Shown: piece after piece, positions 6,038 to 13,828 of the stretch
Layout: the number at the start of each line of letters is the position of its first letter
Numbering within the stretch: the stretch's first letter is position 1
Assembly: GCA_015059405.1 (NCBI GenBank)
Contig: SVAL01000014.1
Location: 1 to 39,278 of the forward strand
From: Bacillota bacterium
GTDB taxonomy: Bacteria > Bacillota_I > Bacilli_A > RF39 > UBA660
Reading direction: 5' to 3'
Length of the DNA: 39,278 nucleotides
The notes under the pieces: generated by a model
The model's database searches: none
Told to the model about the DNA's origin: nothing
What the model saw: the letters and a program-made list of their open reading frames with translations, nothing else
Position numbers and translations under genes: made by a program

Positions 6038-6805
6038 ATGAGTAAGGATTGTTACTACGAAGATGATGATTTTAAATTACTACATGGCGATGCCCTTTTA
6101 TTATTGAAAAAAATGAAGCCACAAAGTATTGATATGATATTTGCAGATCCACCATACTTCCTATCAGGAGATGGAATAACTTGTAGTGCTGGTAAAATGG
6201 TATCAGTAAAAAAAGGCGAATGGGATGAGAAGATAGGCATCAAAGAAAAACATAACTTTAATAAGAAATGGATAAGAGCCTGTAAGCGAGTTTTAAAAGA
6301 TGATGGAACAATATGGATAAGTGGAACGATGCATAATATTTATTCAATTGGTATGGCACTCGAAGAAGAGGGATTTAAGGTCATTAATAACATCACATGG
6401 AAGAAATTAAATCCTCCACCTAATATTAGCTGTCGTGCCTTCGTTCACTCAACCGAAACGATTTTATGGGCTAAAAAAGACATAAAAAAAGCTAAACATA
6501 AATTTAACTATGATGTGATGAAAAAATTAAATGATGGAAAACAAATGAAAGATGTATGGGAAACATCATTGACTAAGCCAAGTGAAAAGAAATGTGGTAA
6601 ACATCCTACTCAAAAACCAATAGCACTTCTAGAGAGAATAATACTTGCATCAACAGATGAAAATGATTTAATACTTGATCCATTCAATGGTAGTGGAACA
6701 ACAGGAATCGTAGCAAGTAGACTAAAAAGAAAATATATAGGGATTGATAAAGAGAAAGAATATTTAGATTTAACTATAAGAAGAAAGGAATGTGACTCTA
6801 AATGA
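6038..6805 (+). CDS. dpnA: Second adenine methyltransferase, DpnA type
   Basis: This 255-residue beta-class N6-adenine methyltransferase has catalytic DPPYFLSGDG at 37-46, before SAM motif I DPFNGSGTTG at 214-223, a circularly permuted order relative to DpnM. In pneumococcus DpnA methylates GATC also in single-stranded DNA and protects incoming transforming DNA. The same role is inferred here. Start ATG 6038 is chosen for AGGAGGT 7 nt upstream; a GTG at 6029 overlaps the ribosome site. Its stop overlaps the nuclease start in ATGA (6802-6805), so the two are translationally coupled. Confidence 0.92.
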   Translation: MSKDCYYEDDDFKLLHGDALLLLKKMKPQSIDMIFADPPYFLSGDGITCSAGKMVSVKKGEWDEKIGIKEKHNFNKKWIRACKRVLKDDGTIWISGTMHNIYSIGMALEEEGFKVINNITWKKLNPPPNISCRAFVHSTETILWAKKDIKKAKHKFNYDVMKKLNDGKQMKDVWETSLTKPSEKKCGKHPTQKPIALLERIILASTDENDLILDPFNGSGTTGIVASRLKRKYIGIDKEKEYLDLTIRRKECDSK

Positions 6806-7659
6806 AAAGAGATTTTAATGAATGGTTAAGTAAATTTAAATCAAGCATATCAGATTATACTTACTATGTTGATTTTGAAAAGATTTATAGAAATGTAGAT
6901 AAGCTAAAAGTAGAACTTAATATTTTAAATTCACTAATAGGCAGTAAGGATATTGAAAATGATTTCCAAACAATATTAATCAAATATCCCGAAACTTTAG
7001 AATGTATACCATTATTGTTAGCCGTTCGTTCAAGAGAAATATTTATTAAAGATGAAATGAATGAGTATTTATTTGACTTTAGAAAGATGGTTTATTCTGT
7101 TCCTGAATACATAGATTTTATGAGAAAGAGTGGTCTTTTTGATTTACTACAAAATCATATAATTAATAACCTATATGACTATGTATTAGGAATTGAAGTT
7201 GGATTAGATTCTAATGGTAGAAAGAATCGTGGTGGACATCTAATGGAAAATCTTGTTGAAGAATACATTAAGAAAGCAGGATATAAAAAAGATGTTAATT
7301 ACTTTAAAGAAATGTATTTAGCAGATATAGAAAAGAAATGGAATTTAGATTTATCAGCAATGTCAGGAAACAATGTCTCAACTAAAAGATTTGACTTTGT
7401 AATTAAGACAGATAAGCAAGTTTATGTTATTGAAACTAACTTTTATTCGGGTGGTGGTTCTAAATTAAATGAAACTGCCAGAAGTTACAAAATGTTAGCA
7501 AGTGAATCAAAGAAAGTAAATGGAGTAACATTCATATGGTTTACTGATGGATTAGGATGGATAAGTGCTAGAAAGAATCTTGAAGAAACATTTAATGAAA
7601 TGGATACAATTTATAACATAGATGATTTAGAGCATGGAATAATCGAGCAATTAAAATAG
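6802..7659 (+). CDS. dpnB: Type II restriction endonuclease, DpnII family (GATC)
   Basis: This 285-residue protein matches the DpnII/MboI-type endonuclease in length and sequence pattern. The segment GRKNRGGHLMENLVEEY (139-155) and the nuclease core RFDFVIKTDKQVYVIETNFY (197-215, PD-(D/E)xK-like with D198 and E211) are typical. It should cut unmethylated GATC. It starts in the ATGA overlap with dpnA, a common arrangement that delays nuclease production until methylation is established. It also fits an element that must enter an unmodified host. Confidence 0.92.
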   Translation: MKRDFNEWLSKFKSSISDYTYYVDFEKIYRNVDKLKVELNILNSLIGSKDIENDFQTILIKYPETLECIPLLLAVRSREIFIKDEMNEYLFDFRKMVYSVPEYIDFMRKSGLFDLLQNHIINNLYDYVLGIEVGLDSNGRKNRGGHLMENLVEEYIKKAGYKKDVNYFKEMYLADIEKKWNLDLSAMSGNNVSTKRFDFVIKTDKQVYVIETNFYSGGGSKLNETARSYKMLASESKKVNGVTFIWFTDGLGWISARKNLEETFNEMDTIYNIDDLEHGIIEQLK

Positions 7660-7705
7660 AATAAAAAGGGCATTAGTCACAATAGCAAGAAAGGAAAGTG
7701 AATTA

Positions 7706-8965
7706 ATGTCTAAACTAAAAGAATACATAGTAAATACTAACAAAAAGAGAATAGCTTTAGTGGGAGCAAATTCCCAAGGGAAAACTCATGAATTAATAGA
7801 ATTAAATACTGATAAAGAAATAAAAAATTCCGTAATATATGTTGACTCTGAAACTAAGCCAGATGAAAATATGAAAAATTCAACTGATAGTACTACCTTA
7901 ATTGATTGGATTACACAATTAATTGGGATAGATAAACTAAATAATGTTTTAGATGAAATAATAAATGATCTAGATATTGATAATACATTAAATGGAATTA
8001 GTATAAGTGTTGAAAAAAGTGCAAACAGTTATAAGGGATTGCTTAAATTTGATACAAAAACTAAAAACAATAAATTTACTAATCCAGGTTCAGGGGAAAA
8101 ATCATTAGGACAACTAATAATGATTGAAAACATATTAAAAAGTAAAAAAAGCACAAAATATAAATGGTTGCTACTTGACGAACCAGAGTCATATTTGCAT
8201 CCATCCTTATATCCATTAATAGCAAGAACGTTAAACAATATTTCTGAACATGGAATAAAAGTTGTTATAGCAACACATTCTCCTGAAATACTAAAATATT
8301 TTATTGAAGATTTATCTGAAGTAGTAAGAATGAAAAATGGAGAAATATATCCATTAAACACAGATGATTATTATACAAACTTAACTAGCCAAATAAACAT
8401 ATACAATGATACTTCATTGATGATGGATTCTTACAAGAGAATTAAAGATATGACAAGCAATTATTTTCAATCAATTATTAAAGAGGATATTATTCGTAGT
8501 GTTTTTGCTGATATAGTCATATTAGGTGAGGGAATTGCAGAAGATGAGATATTTAAATTTTTTATAAAGAAATATCCGGATTTTTACTATGAAAATAATA
8601 TTAATACAATTGTAATTTATGGAAAATGTTTTATTCCATGGTATCTTGCAATATATAAAGAAATAGGCATTAATACACTATCCATATACGACTGTGATGA
8701 GGATAAAAATCATCAGGATAAGCATAAAGCAATAAATAAGCCGATTGAGGATAAAAGTGATTTATCCTTTAAAATATATGATAATAATGGTATTAAAAGC
8801 ATGGATATAGAGAACTATCTAGATTTACAGGCTAAAGATAAAGCAAAACATCTAATTTCCATACTTAGAGAAAAATGGCTAATCCATGATAATAAACTAT
8901 TGAACTTTTTATCAGAAATTAAAGAAAAAGTAGAGCAATTAATAGAAAAAAAGAGGCTACCTTAA
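7706..8965 (+). CDS. Compact OLD-like ATPase with TOPRIM domain, candidate defence protein
   Basis: This 419-residue protein has an ABC/SMC-type ATPase and a TOPRIM nuclease domain. Visible are Walker A GANSQGKT (20-27), signature GSGEKSLGQ (128-136), Walker B LLLDEPE (155-161), H-loop H191 in ATHSPE, TOPRIM GEGIAE (274-279) and acidic DCDED (329-333). This is the OLD-family architecture, but shorter than classic P2 OLD or GajA (about 550-600 residues), with no large insertion between Walker A and signature. It is 46 bp downstream of dpnB with no terminator between, so it is probably in the same operon. No GajB-like helicase follows. An antiphage role is inferred. Confidence 0.8.
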   Translation: MSKLKEYIVNTNKKRIALVGANSQGKTHELIELNTDKEIKNSVIYVDSETKPDENMKNSTDSTTLIDWITQLIGIDKLNNVLDEIINDLDIDNTLNGISISVEKSANSYKGLLKFDTKTKNNKFTNPGSGEKSLGQLIMIENILKSKKSTKYKWLLLDEPESYLHPSLYPLIARTLNNISEHGIKVVIATHSPEILKYFIEDLSEVVRMKNGEIYPLNTDDYYTNLTSQINIYNDTSLMMDSYKRIKDMTSNYFQSIIKEDIIRSVFADIVILGEGIAEDEIFKFFIKKYPDFYYENNINTIVIYGKCFIPWYLAIYKEIGINTLSIYDCDEDKNHQDKHKAINKPIEDKSDLSFKIYDNNGIKSMDIENYLDLQAKDKAKHLISILREKWLIHDNKLLNFLSEIKEKVEQLIEKKRLP

Positions 8966-8977
8966 GTGGTAGCTTTT
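8954..8977 (+). terminator. Intrinsic terminator of the restriction/OLD-like operon
   Basis: The stem AGGCTACC (8954-8961) and GGTAGCTT (8968-8975), followed by TTTT, contains the last codons of the OLD-like gene, and the stop TAA lies in the loop. It also separates that operon from the convergent small gene. Confidence 0.7.
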
Positions 8978-8981
8978 GATA

Positions 8982-9182
8982 TTATTTTTTGTATGCCTTA
9001 GCATTTAAATAATCAACTATTTGTTCTTCAATCTTATGTCTAAATTTCATTAGCACTTCTAGATCTCTTGGATTTTTAGCAGACAAGACAATATCAACAT
9101 TTTTGATAATAAAGAAGCCATGATAATCACCATTCCTGCTTATACATTCAACTCGATTCTTCTGCTTAATAATATACTTCAT
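8982..9182 (-). CDS. Unknown 66-residue basic protein
   Basis: A good ribosome site, GGAGGTG, lies 5-6 nt before ATG 9180-9182, which supports a real gene. The sequence starts MKYIIKQKNRVECISRNG and alternates strand-like and helix-like segments (FFIIKNVDIVLS, then MKFRHKIEEQIVDYLNA). I do not recognise a family. It is the outermost gene at the right end of element 1, just inside the 22-bp repeat, a position where satellites often carry small regulatory or accessory genes. Confidence 0.65.
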   Translation of the reverse strand: MKYIIKQKNRVECISRNGDYHGFFIIKNVDIVLSAKNPRDLEVLMKFRHKIEEQIVDYLNAKAYKK

Positions 9183-9317
9183 TATACACCTCCAAATAAA
9201 GTCCTAATATATATCACTCTTAATCAAAAATTAGTCAAGTTATGTGGACTTATAAGCAATAAAGTGATATGTTGTATATGAAGATAACAATAAAAAGATG
9301 TGGAAAAATAGCAATTT

Positions 9318-9339
9318 TAGAACCATTTTTAGAACCATT
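9318..9339 (+). repeat. Right copy of 22-bp element-end repeat (arm-site-like)
   Basis: Identical to 309-330 over 22 bp, in the same orientation. A further TAGAACCA occurs at 9359-9366, so the right end has three sites against two at the left, as is usual for asymmetric integrase arms. Confidence 0.6.
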
Positions 9340-9445
9340 TTGAGTAAACTTAGCCGGTTAGAACCAGTAAGAACTAACGAGAAAAGTGCCGTAATATAAG
9401 GAAAAGTGCAAAAGAACAGTGGTAAAAACACTAAACATTGACAGC

Positions 9446-9489
9446 CATGTGGCAGTGGTAAAAAATACAAACAATGTTGTGGAAAGTAG
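9446..9489 (+). pseudogene. SEC-C zinc-tail remnant, left boundary of element 2
   Basis: The frame reads CGSGKKYKQCCGK and ends at TAG 9487-9489, a perfect SEC-C zinc motif, but a TGA stop lies just upstream (9439-9441), so no intact gene leads into it. Bases 9446-9485 match 13741-13780 at 37 of 40 positions, with a 17-bp exact block at 9469-9485. It is probably the displaced or duplicated 3' end of a SEC-C gene used as an integration site. Confidence 0.55.
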
Positions 9490-9591
9490 CATAAAATAAG
9501 GGAAAAAGAGAATTTATAAAAAATGAATTGGTTCGAGTTTTATTAACTTGTCCACAATGACTTAAAAATGTAGACAAATTTCTTTGAAATT

Positions 9592-9631
9592 AAAGGATGT
9601 CAGCAAAAAGTAATTTGTTGACATCCTTTTT
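9592..9631 (+). terminator. Strong intrinsic terminator before the kinase gene
   Basis: AAAGGATGTCA (9592-9602) and TGACATCCTTT (9619-9629) form an 11-bp perfect stem. It extends inward to about 16 bp with a G-U pair and is followed by TTTTTC. It would end transcripts coming from the SEC-C side. Confidence 0.75.
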
Positions 9632-9653
9632 CTTGTAATAGAGAAAGGAGACA

Positions 9654-10958
9654 ATGATGAAGAAAATTATAGATAAAAAAGGTGGAAATGGTAATATATA
9701 TTTTGACAATGAAAATAATACCGCTACCAAGTATTTACGTAACACTTCTTCCTTAGAAAAGATAAAAAGATTTAGACAGGAATTAAGTGTTTTAAAAGAA
9801 CTTAATTCAGATAATATTCCTAATGTAGTTGAGGTGCTTGAAGTTAATATTGATGAAAATAATATTTCAGAATCATATGTAACAATGAAAAAATATGATG
9901 GCTCTTTAGAAGAATTATTACCAATTACAAAGGGCAATGTAGAATTATCATTGAAATTAATTTTGCCAATAATTAAAACTTTAAAAATACTATCGGAATT
10001 ACCAGTTCCTATATATCATCGTGATTTAAAACCTGATAATATTTTATATAAATGTGATGATGAAGGGAATTATACATTGTATCTTGCTGATTTTGGAGCC
10101 TGTTTTTTAAAAAATAATGAAGAAAGAATTACTCCAAATAATATTGCAGTTGGAGCTAGAATGTTTATGTCTCCAGAATACGAAGTTGGTAGAGTAGAAA
10201 CTGTAGATGAAACAGGCGATATTTTTTCTATTGGAAAAATTATATGGTGTATGATTAATGGTGAAAAAGATTCATTTTTACCATCTAATTTTTGGTTCAT
10301 AGATGAGTATGATTTATCGAAAAAATTTAAAGATGATCCATCAATGATTAGCGCTAATCTGATAATATCTTCCTGCTTGAATGTAAATCCGGAAAAAAGA
10401 TGCAAATATAAAGAATTAATCAACATGATTGAAGAAACATTTAATCCACAAAAACTAACACCTGATGATAATAAAAAGATGAAAGTAAAACAGTTTTTAG
10501 AAAAAAGAAATATTGAATTTATTGAAATATTAAAAAAGAATAAATTATTAGTTAATATTTTTAGTTTAAAATTATTAAATTCACTAAAAACTATAATGAA
10601 CATTTATCCTGAATTTTATATTTTTGAAAGAATATATGCAAAATATTCACAAAGGTCTAAAGATGGCGTGGATTTTACAACTACTAATATAGATAGTAAT
10701 TCAGCGCATTATTTATATTCTTCAAGTTTTGATAATGCTTATATATCTATAAATTATCATCCGGCTAGCAATGGGAAAAAGTATGCGAATATAACTTTTG
10801 ATTATACAATTCGTTCAAATCAAAAGCGAGGTAAATTTTTAATTGAATATAATGAAGACGAAGTGATTGTTTGCTCTTATAATCAAAACCAAAGCATTTT
10901 ATCAGAAGAGGAAATGATGAAATTTTTAGAAGAATTAGTGTTAAATTATATAGAATAA
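9654..10958 (+). CDS. Soluble eukaryotic-type Ser/Thr protein kinase
   Basis: This 434-residue protein has a complete kinase core: Gly loop KGGNGNIYF (9-17), Lys26 in ATKYL, catalytic HRDLKPDN (122-129), DFG (146-148) and SPE (173-175) in place of APE. No transmembrane or PASTA segments are seen, unlike the housekeeping PrkC/Stk1 kinase. Residues about 290-434 form an unknown C-terminal domain. It starts with ATGATG after AAAGGAG. Because it sits on a small integrative element, a defence role like that of the staphylococcal Stk2 kinase is possible, but this is inference. Confidence 0.85.
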   Translation: MMKKIIDKKGGNGNIYFDNENNTATKYLRNTSSLEKIKRFRQELSVLKELNSDNIPNVVEVLEVNIDENNISESYVTMKKYDGSLEELLPITKGNVELSLKLILPIIKTLKILSELPVPIYHRDLKPDNILYKCDDEGNYTLYLADFGACFLKNNEERITPNNIAVGARMFMSPEYEVGRVETVDETGDIFSIGKIIWCMINGEKDSFLPSNFWFIDEYDLSKKFKDDPSMISANLIISSCLNVNPEKRCKYKELINMIEETFNPQKLTPDDNKKMKVKQFLEKRNIEFIEILKKNKLLVNIFSLKLLNSLKTIMNIYPEFYIFERIYAKYSQRSKDGVDFTTTNIDSNSAHYLYSSSFDNAYISINYHPASNGKKYANITFDYTIRSNQKRGKFLIEYNEDEVIVCSYNQNQSILSEEEMMKFLEELVLNYIE

Positions 10959-10960
10959 AG

Positions 10961-10992
10961 GAGTGTTCATTTAAAGAATACTCTTTTTAATT
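10961..10992 (+). terminator. Intrinsic terminator after the kinase gene
   Basis: GAGTGTTC (10961-10968) and GAATACTC (10976-10983), with one G-U pair, are followed by TTTTTAATTTTT. Confidence 0.75.
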
Positions 10993-11019
10993 TTTATTTA
11001 GGAAAGGAAAGTGATAAAA

Positions 11020-12236
11020 ATGATCAATATAAGAAAAAGAGGCAATACTTATCAATATTGCTTCGAAGCAGGAAAGGTAAACGGAAAGAGAAAACAAATA
11101 ACTAAATGTGGATTTAAAACAAAAAATGAAGCATATACAGCAGGACAAAAAGCATACGATGAATTTATTAATGGAGTAACAAGTATAGAGTGTAATATGT
11201 TATATGGAGATTATTTAGATTATTGGATGAAAGAATATTTTGAGATTAACTACAAATATTCAACAGCAAAGAGATATAAAGAATCTTTTAGAAACATTAA
11301 AAAGGAATTAGGAAATTATAAGTTATCTGTTTTGACACCATATATTCTAAATCAAGCATTATTAAAGTTATATCAAACATCTAGTACAAGAGATGCATTA
11401 AGAAATTATCAAAAAGTTATTAAAAGTTCATTAAGAGATGCAATATATTACTTCGGATTTATTAAGAATAATCCAGTGGCAGAGTTAGAAATACCTAGAG
11501 TATTATCATTTGAATTAAAAAAAACAATGTAGGTCACATTTATACTAAAGAAGAAATAGAAATAATTTTAAACAGATTTAAGAATAATAAAGTATTTATA
11601 TGTGCATTTTTAACTGCTTGTTATACAGGTATGAGAACAGGCGAGGTATTTGCTTTAAATTGGAATGATATTGACTTAGATAATAGAATAATTAAAATAA
11701 ATAAAACAGTTTATGCAAAAGATAGAGAAGAAAATGGTAGATGGTATTTAGGTACAACTAAAACAATAGGTAGTAGTAGAGAAGTTTATATTTGTGATAC
11801 TTTATATTCAGTGTTATATGATTATAAAAAATTACAAGTTAAATATAAGAAAGCGTATGGCAAAAAGTATAAAAGATATATCTTAAAAGAAGTTAAAAAT
11901 AAATATGGTAAGTTAGTCGAATATAAAGTTATAAAAAGTCAATCTAGAAACAATAAAAATCAAATGGTATTTACCAGAAAAGATGGCACCTATGCAGGAA
12001 CAGATATTATAAAATATCCTTTTAAAATAATTCATCACGAACTAGGTATTAATTGTAGATTTTATGATTTAAGAGGAAGTTTTGCTACTATCAGTTTAAG
12101 AAAAGGATGTGAAATAAAAGATATTGCTGAAGTGTTAGGTCATAAAAGAATAGAAACAACAGAAAAATATTATATTTCTAGTACTTTAGAAAATAAAAAG
12201 CACGTAATAGAAACATTTGAAAATAATACAGTTTAA
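11020..12236 (+). pseudogene. int: Tyrosine integrase of element 2, split by a frameshift at an A8 run
   Basis: The first frame (11020-11532, ribosome site GGAAAG) gives the arm-binding and core-binding domains and stops at TAG after ELKKTM. The -1 frame carries on at once (NNVGHIYTKEEIE) to 12236 and includes the catalytic domain. Joined at the A8 run 11517-11524 the protein would be about 405 residues, normal for the family. Catalytic residues: R in YTGMRTGEV, K in TTKTIGSS, Y-x-x-R (YDLRGSF) where most have H-x-x-R, H in LGHKRI and Tyr in EKYYIS. The A-run could allow -1 ribosomal slippage or transcriptional slippage. It may equally be a dead gene. Confidence 0.75.
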
Positions 12237-12315
12237 ATTCTTTGAGACTATTTGTATTTATTATTAAATTATAGTAAAATATTTTTGCAATAATATCGTT
12301 TTTAGGGTGGTTTAG

Positions 12316-13527
12316 ATGTTGAAATTAAAAAATAAGTTTAAGAAGATAAAATGGTTTAAAGAATATGAGAATAAAGTTTTAAAAGTGCATCATGATTACT
12401 ATGATAAGACTTTAGAACAAATTTTTAGTTTTGATTCGGCAACATACGTATATTGCGCTGCAATTTATGATGTTGTTGATAATAATCAAGTAAATAATCT
12501 TGTAAAAAAACTTTACGCATTAAAGAAAAGTAAAGATTTTAGTATAGAAATTAATTATAGAAAAAAAGGACTAAAAAATCTTAATTATATTAGACCAGAA
12601 TTCGATCATACTGGGCATGGAATATTTGCAAAAATAGTATTTTTAAATGACTCTTTAATATCAAAAGTTGATATGACTTGGTCACAAATTAATAATGAAG
12701 AGGCAATCATAGAATATGAGATTAAATTTAAAAATAGTCTAAATAAATTTTCTCAAATACATGATTTTGTCATCGAGAACTATAAACAATTAAAAAAAGT
12801 AAAATATTCAGAATTTTATTTTAATATTGAACATTTCTTGAATGATGATTCTCAAAGTATACAAACGGAGTTAAAATATTTTAGAACATTACTACAACGA
12901 AAATTAGATAAAATTTTATCTTCTGGTTATTCAAAAAAATATTTACTACCAATAAAGTATACATATTTGATTGATAAGAAAACAGAGAAAATAATGAAGT
13001 ATATAAAAGATCCCCTTTTAGAAGAATCATTTATTTTAGATAAAGAGCATTATTTAGTTACAAGATCTATTGAGAAATATGAAGGAATTGAAATTACTGA
13101 AATTATTTTTAAAAAACGATTTAACCCAATAAGTATAACAGTATTAATGTCTAAATTTAAAATGGCTTTATATTATAGAATGTTTTATGAAATAGAGAAA
13201 CAAGAATTAGAGTATAAAATTAGTAAATATTTAAATTCAAAAAAGTTTTTAATAAACTTTTGGGATTATAAATGGTTATTAAATAAAAAAAGAAGGATAA
13301 ATGAGAAAAGATTTTATAATATTAATATTAATTATGTTACTGATATAAAAGGATTTTCAAATAAAGATTTAAAATTAGCCGATAATGAATTAATAAAAAA
13401 TATATTAGAAGTTTATAATGAAAATATTGAATATATAAATAATCTTAATTTAATTAACTATAATATAATTGCATTTGTAATTTCTATATTAGCGTTGATT
13501 ATTTCTATTATTGCTATATTTCAATAA
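12316..13527 (+). CDS. Unknown 403-residue protein with C-terminal membrane anchor
   Basis: I do not recognise this protein. It is Lys/Tyr/Asn-rich, with a long soluble N-terminal part of mixed secondary structure and a single hydrophobic C-terminal segment (about 381-402, IIAFVISILALIISIIAIF). That predicts a tail-anchored protein with its bulk in the cytoplasm. GGGTGG lies 5 nt before ATG 12316. It ends 20 bp before the low-complexity region leading to the SEC-C remnant. As cargo of a small integrative element next to a kinase, a host-defence effector is one possibility, without direct support. Confidence 0.75.
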   Translation: MLKLKNKFKKIKWFKEYENKVLKVHHDYYDKTLEQIFSFDSATYVYCAAIYDVVDNNQVNNLVKKLYALKKSKDFSIEINYRKKGLKNLNYIRPEFDHTGHGIFAKIVFLNDSLISKVDMTWSQINNEEAIIEYEIKFKNSLNKFSQIHDFVIENYKQLKKVKYSEFYFNIEHFLNDDSQSIQTELKYFRTLLQRKLDKILSSGYSKKYLLPIKYTYLIDKKTEKIMKYIKDPLLEESFILDKEHYLVTRSIEKYEGIEITEIIFKKRFNPISITVLMSKFKMALYYRMFYEIEKQELEYKISKYLNSKKFLINFWDYKWLLNKKRRINEKRFYNININYVTDIKGFSNKDLKLADNELIKNILEVYNENIEYINNLNLINYNIIAFVISILALIISIIAIFQ

Positions 13528-13675
13528 TTGCACATTGGATAAATTATTAATATATGATATACTCGTATTAAGCAAACGGATGTGGACAAAGTCCACGACG
13601 TGTCCACAGTATAGAAATATTTATAATATAAAATAATACAGATAATACAAATAATATAGATGATTCTTTCATCTG

Positions 13676-13784
13676 AAATACAATAAATACAAATAATATT
13701 ATAAATATAAATAGTATTGATAATATAGGAAAATCCACTTCATGTGGCAGTGGAAAGAAATATAAACAATGTTGTGGAAAATAA
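13676..13784 (+). pseudogene. Asn-rich linker plus intact SEC-C zinc tail (gene remnant)
   Basis: The frame from just after TGA (about 13673-13675) reads an Asn/Ile/Thr-rich stretch and then GKSTSCGSGKKYKQCCGK, ending at TAA 13782-13784. The zinc motif is perfect, but there is no start codon with a ribosome site. The tail runs straight into a terminator, as a genuine gene end would. This is probably the original 3' end of a SEC-C gene cut off from its body by element 2. Confidence 0.5.
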
Positions 13785-13828
13785 CTCGCAAACCCAAGTA
13801 ATAAAAGGGAAAACGCGAGTTTTTCTTT
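13783..13828 (+). terminator. Intrinsic terminator following the SEC-C remnant
   Basis: AACTCGC (13783-13789) and GCGAGTT (13815-13821), with a nested CCC/GGG pair, are followed by T-rich sequence. A near copy occurs at 14684-14725. Confidence 0.75.

Larger units (their letters stand above)
309..9339. mobile_element. Integrated phage-satellite-like element with DpnII-type cargo
   Basis: The element is bounded by a 22-bp exact direct repeat at 309-330 and 9318-9339. Order: integrase(-), XRE repressor(-), divergent early promoter, small HTH, replisome organizer, helicase-loader-like protein, HNH nuclease, a minus-strand unknown gene, dpnM-dpnA-dpnB homologues, an OLD-like ATPase and a small minus-strand gene. 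The int-repressor/early-replication layout is that of temperate phages and phage-inducible islands. No packaging, structural or lysis genes are present. The exact ends are not resolved: the 22-bp repeat may be integrase arm sites, with the crossover core further out. Confidence 0.6.
9183..9653. other. Junction region without intact genes
   Basis: These 471 bases hold the right arm sites of element 1 (9318-9366), a degenerate half SEC-C copy (NSGKNTKH then a stop, about 9415-9441), the better preserved SEC-C tail (9446-9489), a TGTCCACA site (9549-9556) and a strong terminator (9592-9631). A 12-bp direct repeat CAGTGGTAAAAA occurs at 9417-9428 and 9453-9464. No intact coding frame with a ribosome site is seen. 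Confidence 0.6.
9446..13780. mobile_element. Small second element carrying kinase, split integrase and membrane-anchored protein
   Basis: About 4.3 kb lies between two near-identical SEC-C tail sequences (9446-9485 and 13741-13780) in direct orientation. It contains its own tyrosine integrase, unrelated in detail to the first. The octamer TGTCCACA occurs near both ends (9549-9556, 13601-13608, and inverted at 13581-13588). This fits insertion into the 3' end of a SEC-C gene with restoration of the tail. The three mismatches mean the repeats are not a simple fresh duplication. Confidence 0.45.

Noticed and set aside
9240-9470. 76-codon minus-strand frame in the junction region
   Set aside because: Covers arm sites and SEC-C relics; no ribosome site, and composition (Leu/Phe/Ser runs) is not protein-like.
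9528-9545. GGTTCGAG resembling a tRNA T-loop, possibly a tRNA attachment site
   Set aside because: No acceptor, anticodon or D arm can be built around it. The same is true of GTTCGAG at 1624-1630, which is a terminator loop.
10070-10603. 177-codon minus-strand frame opposite the kinase
   Set aside because: Shadow frame; the kinase motifs on the plus strand are decisive.
13620-13735. AAT/ACA-rich tract considered as a CRISPR or minisatellite
   Set aside because: Units are irregular and short, with no spacers. It reads better as low-complexity coding or former linker sequence.
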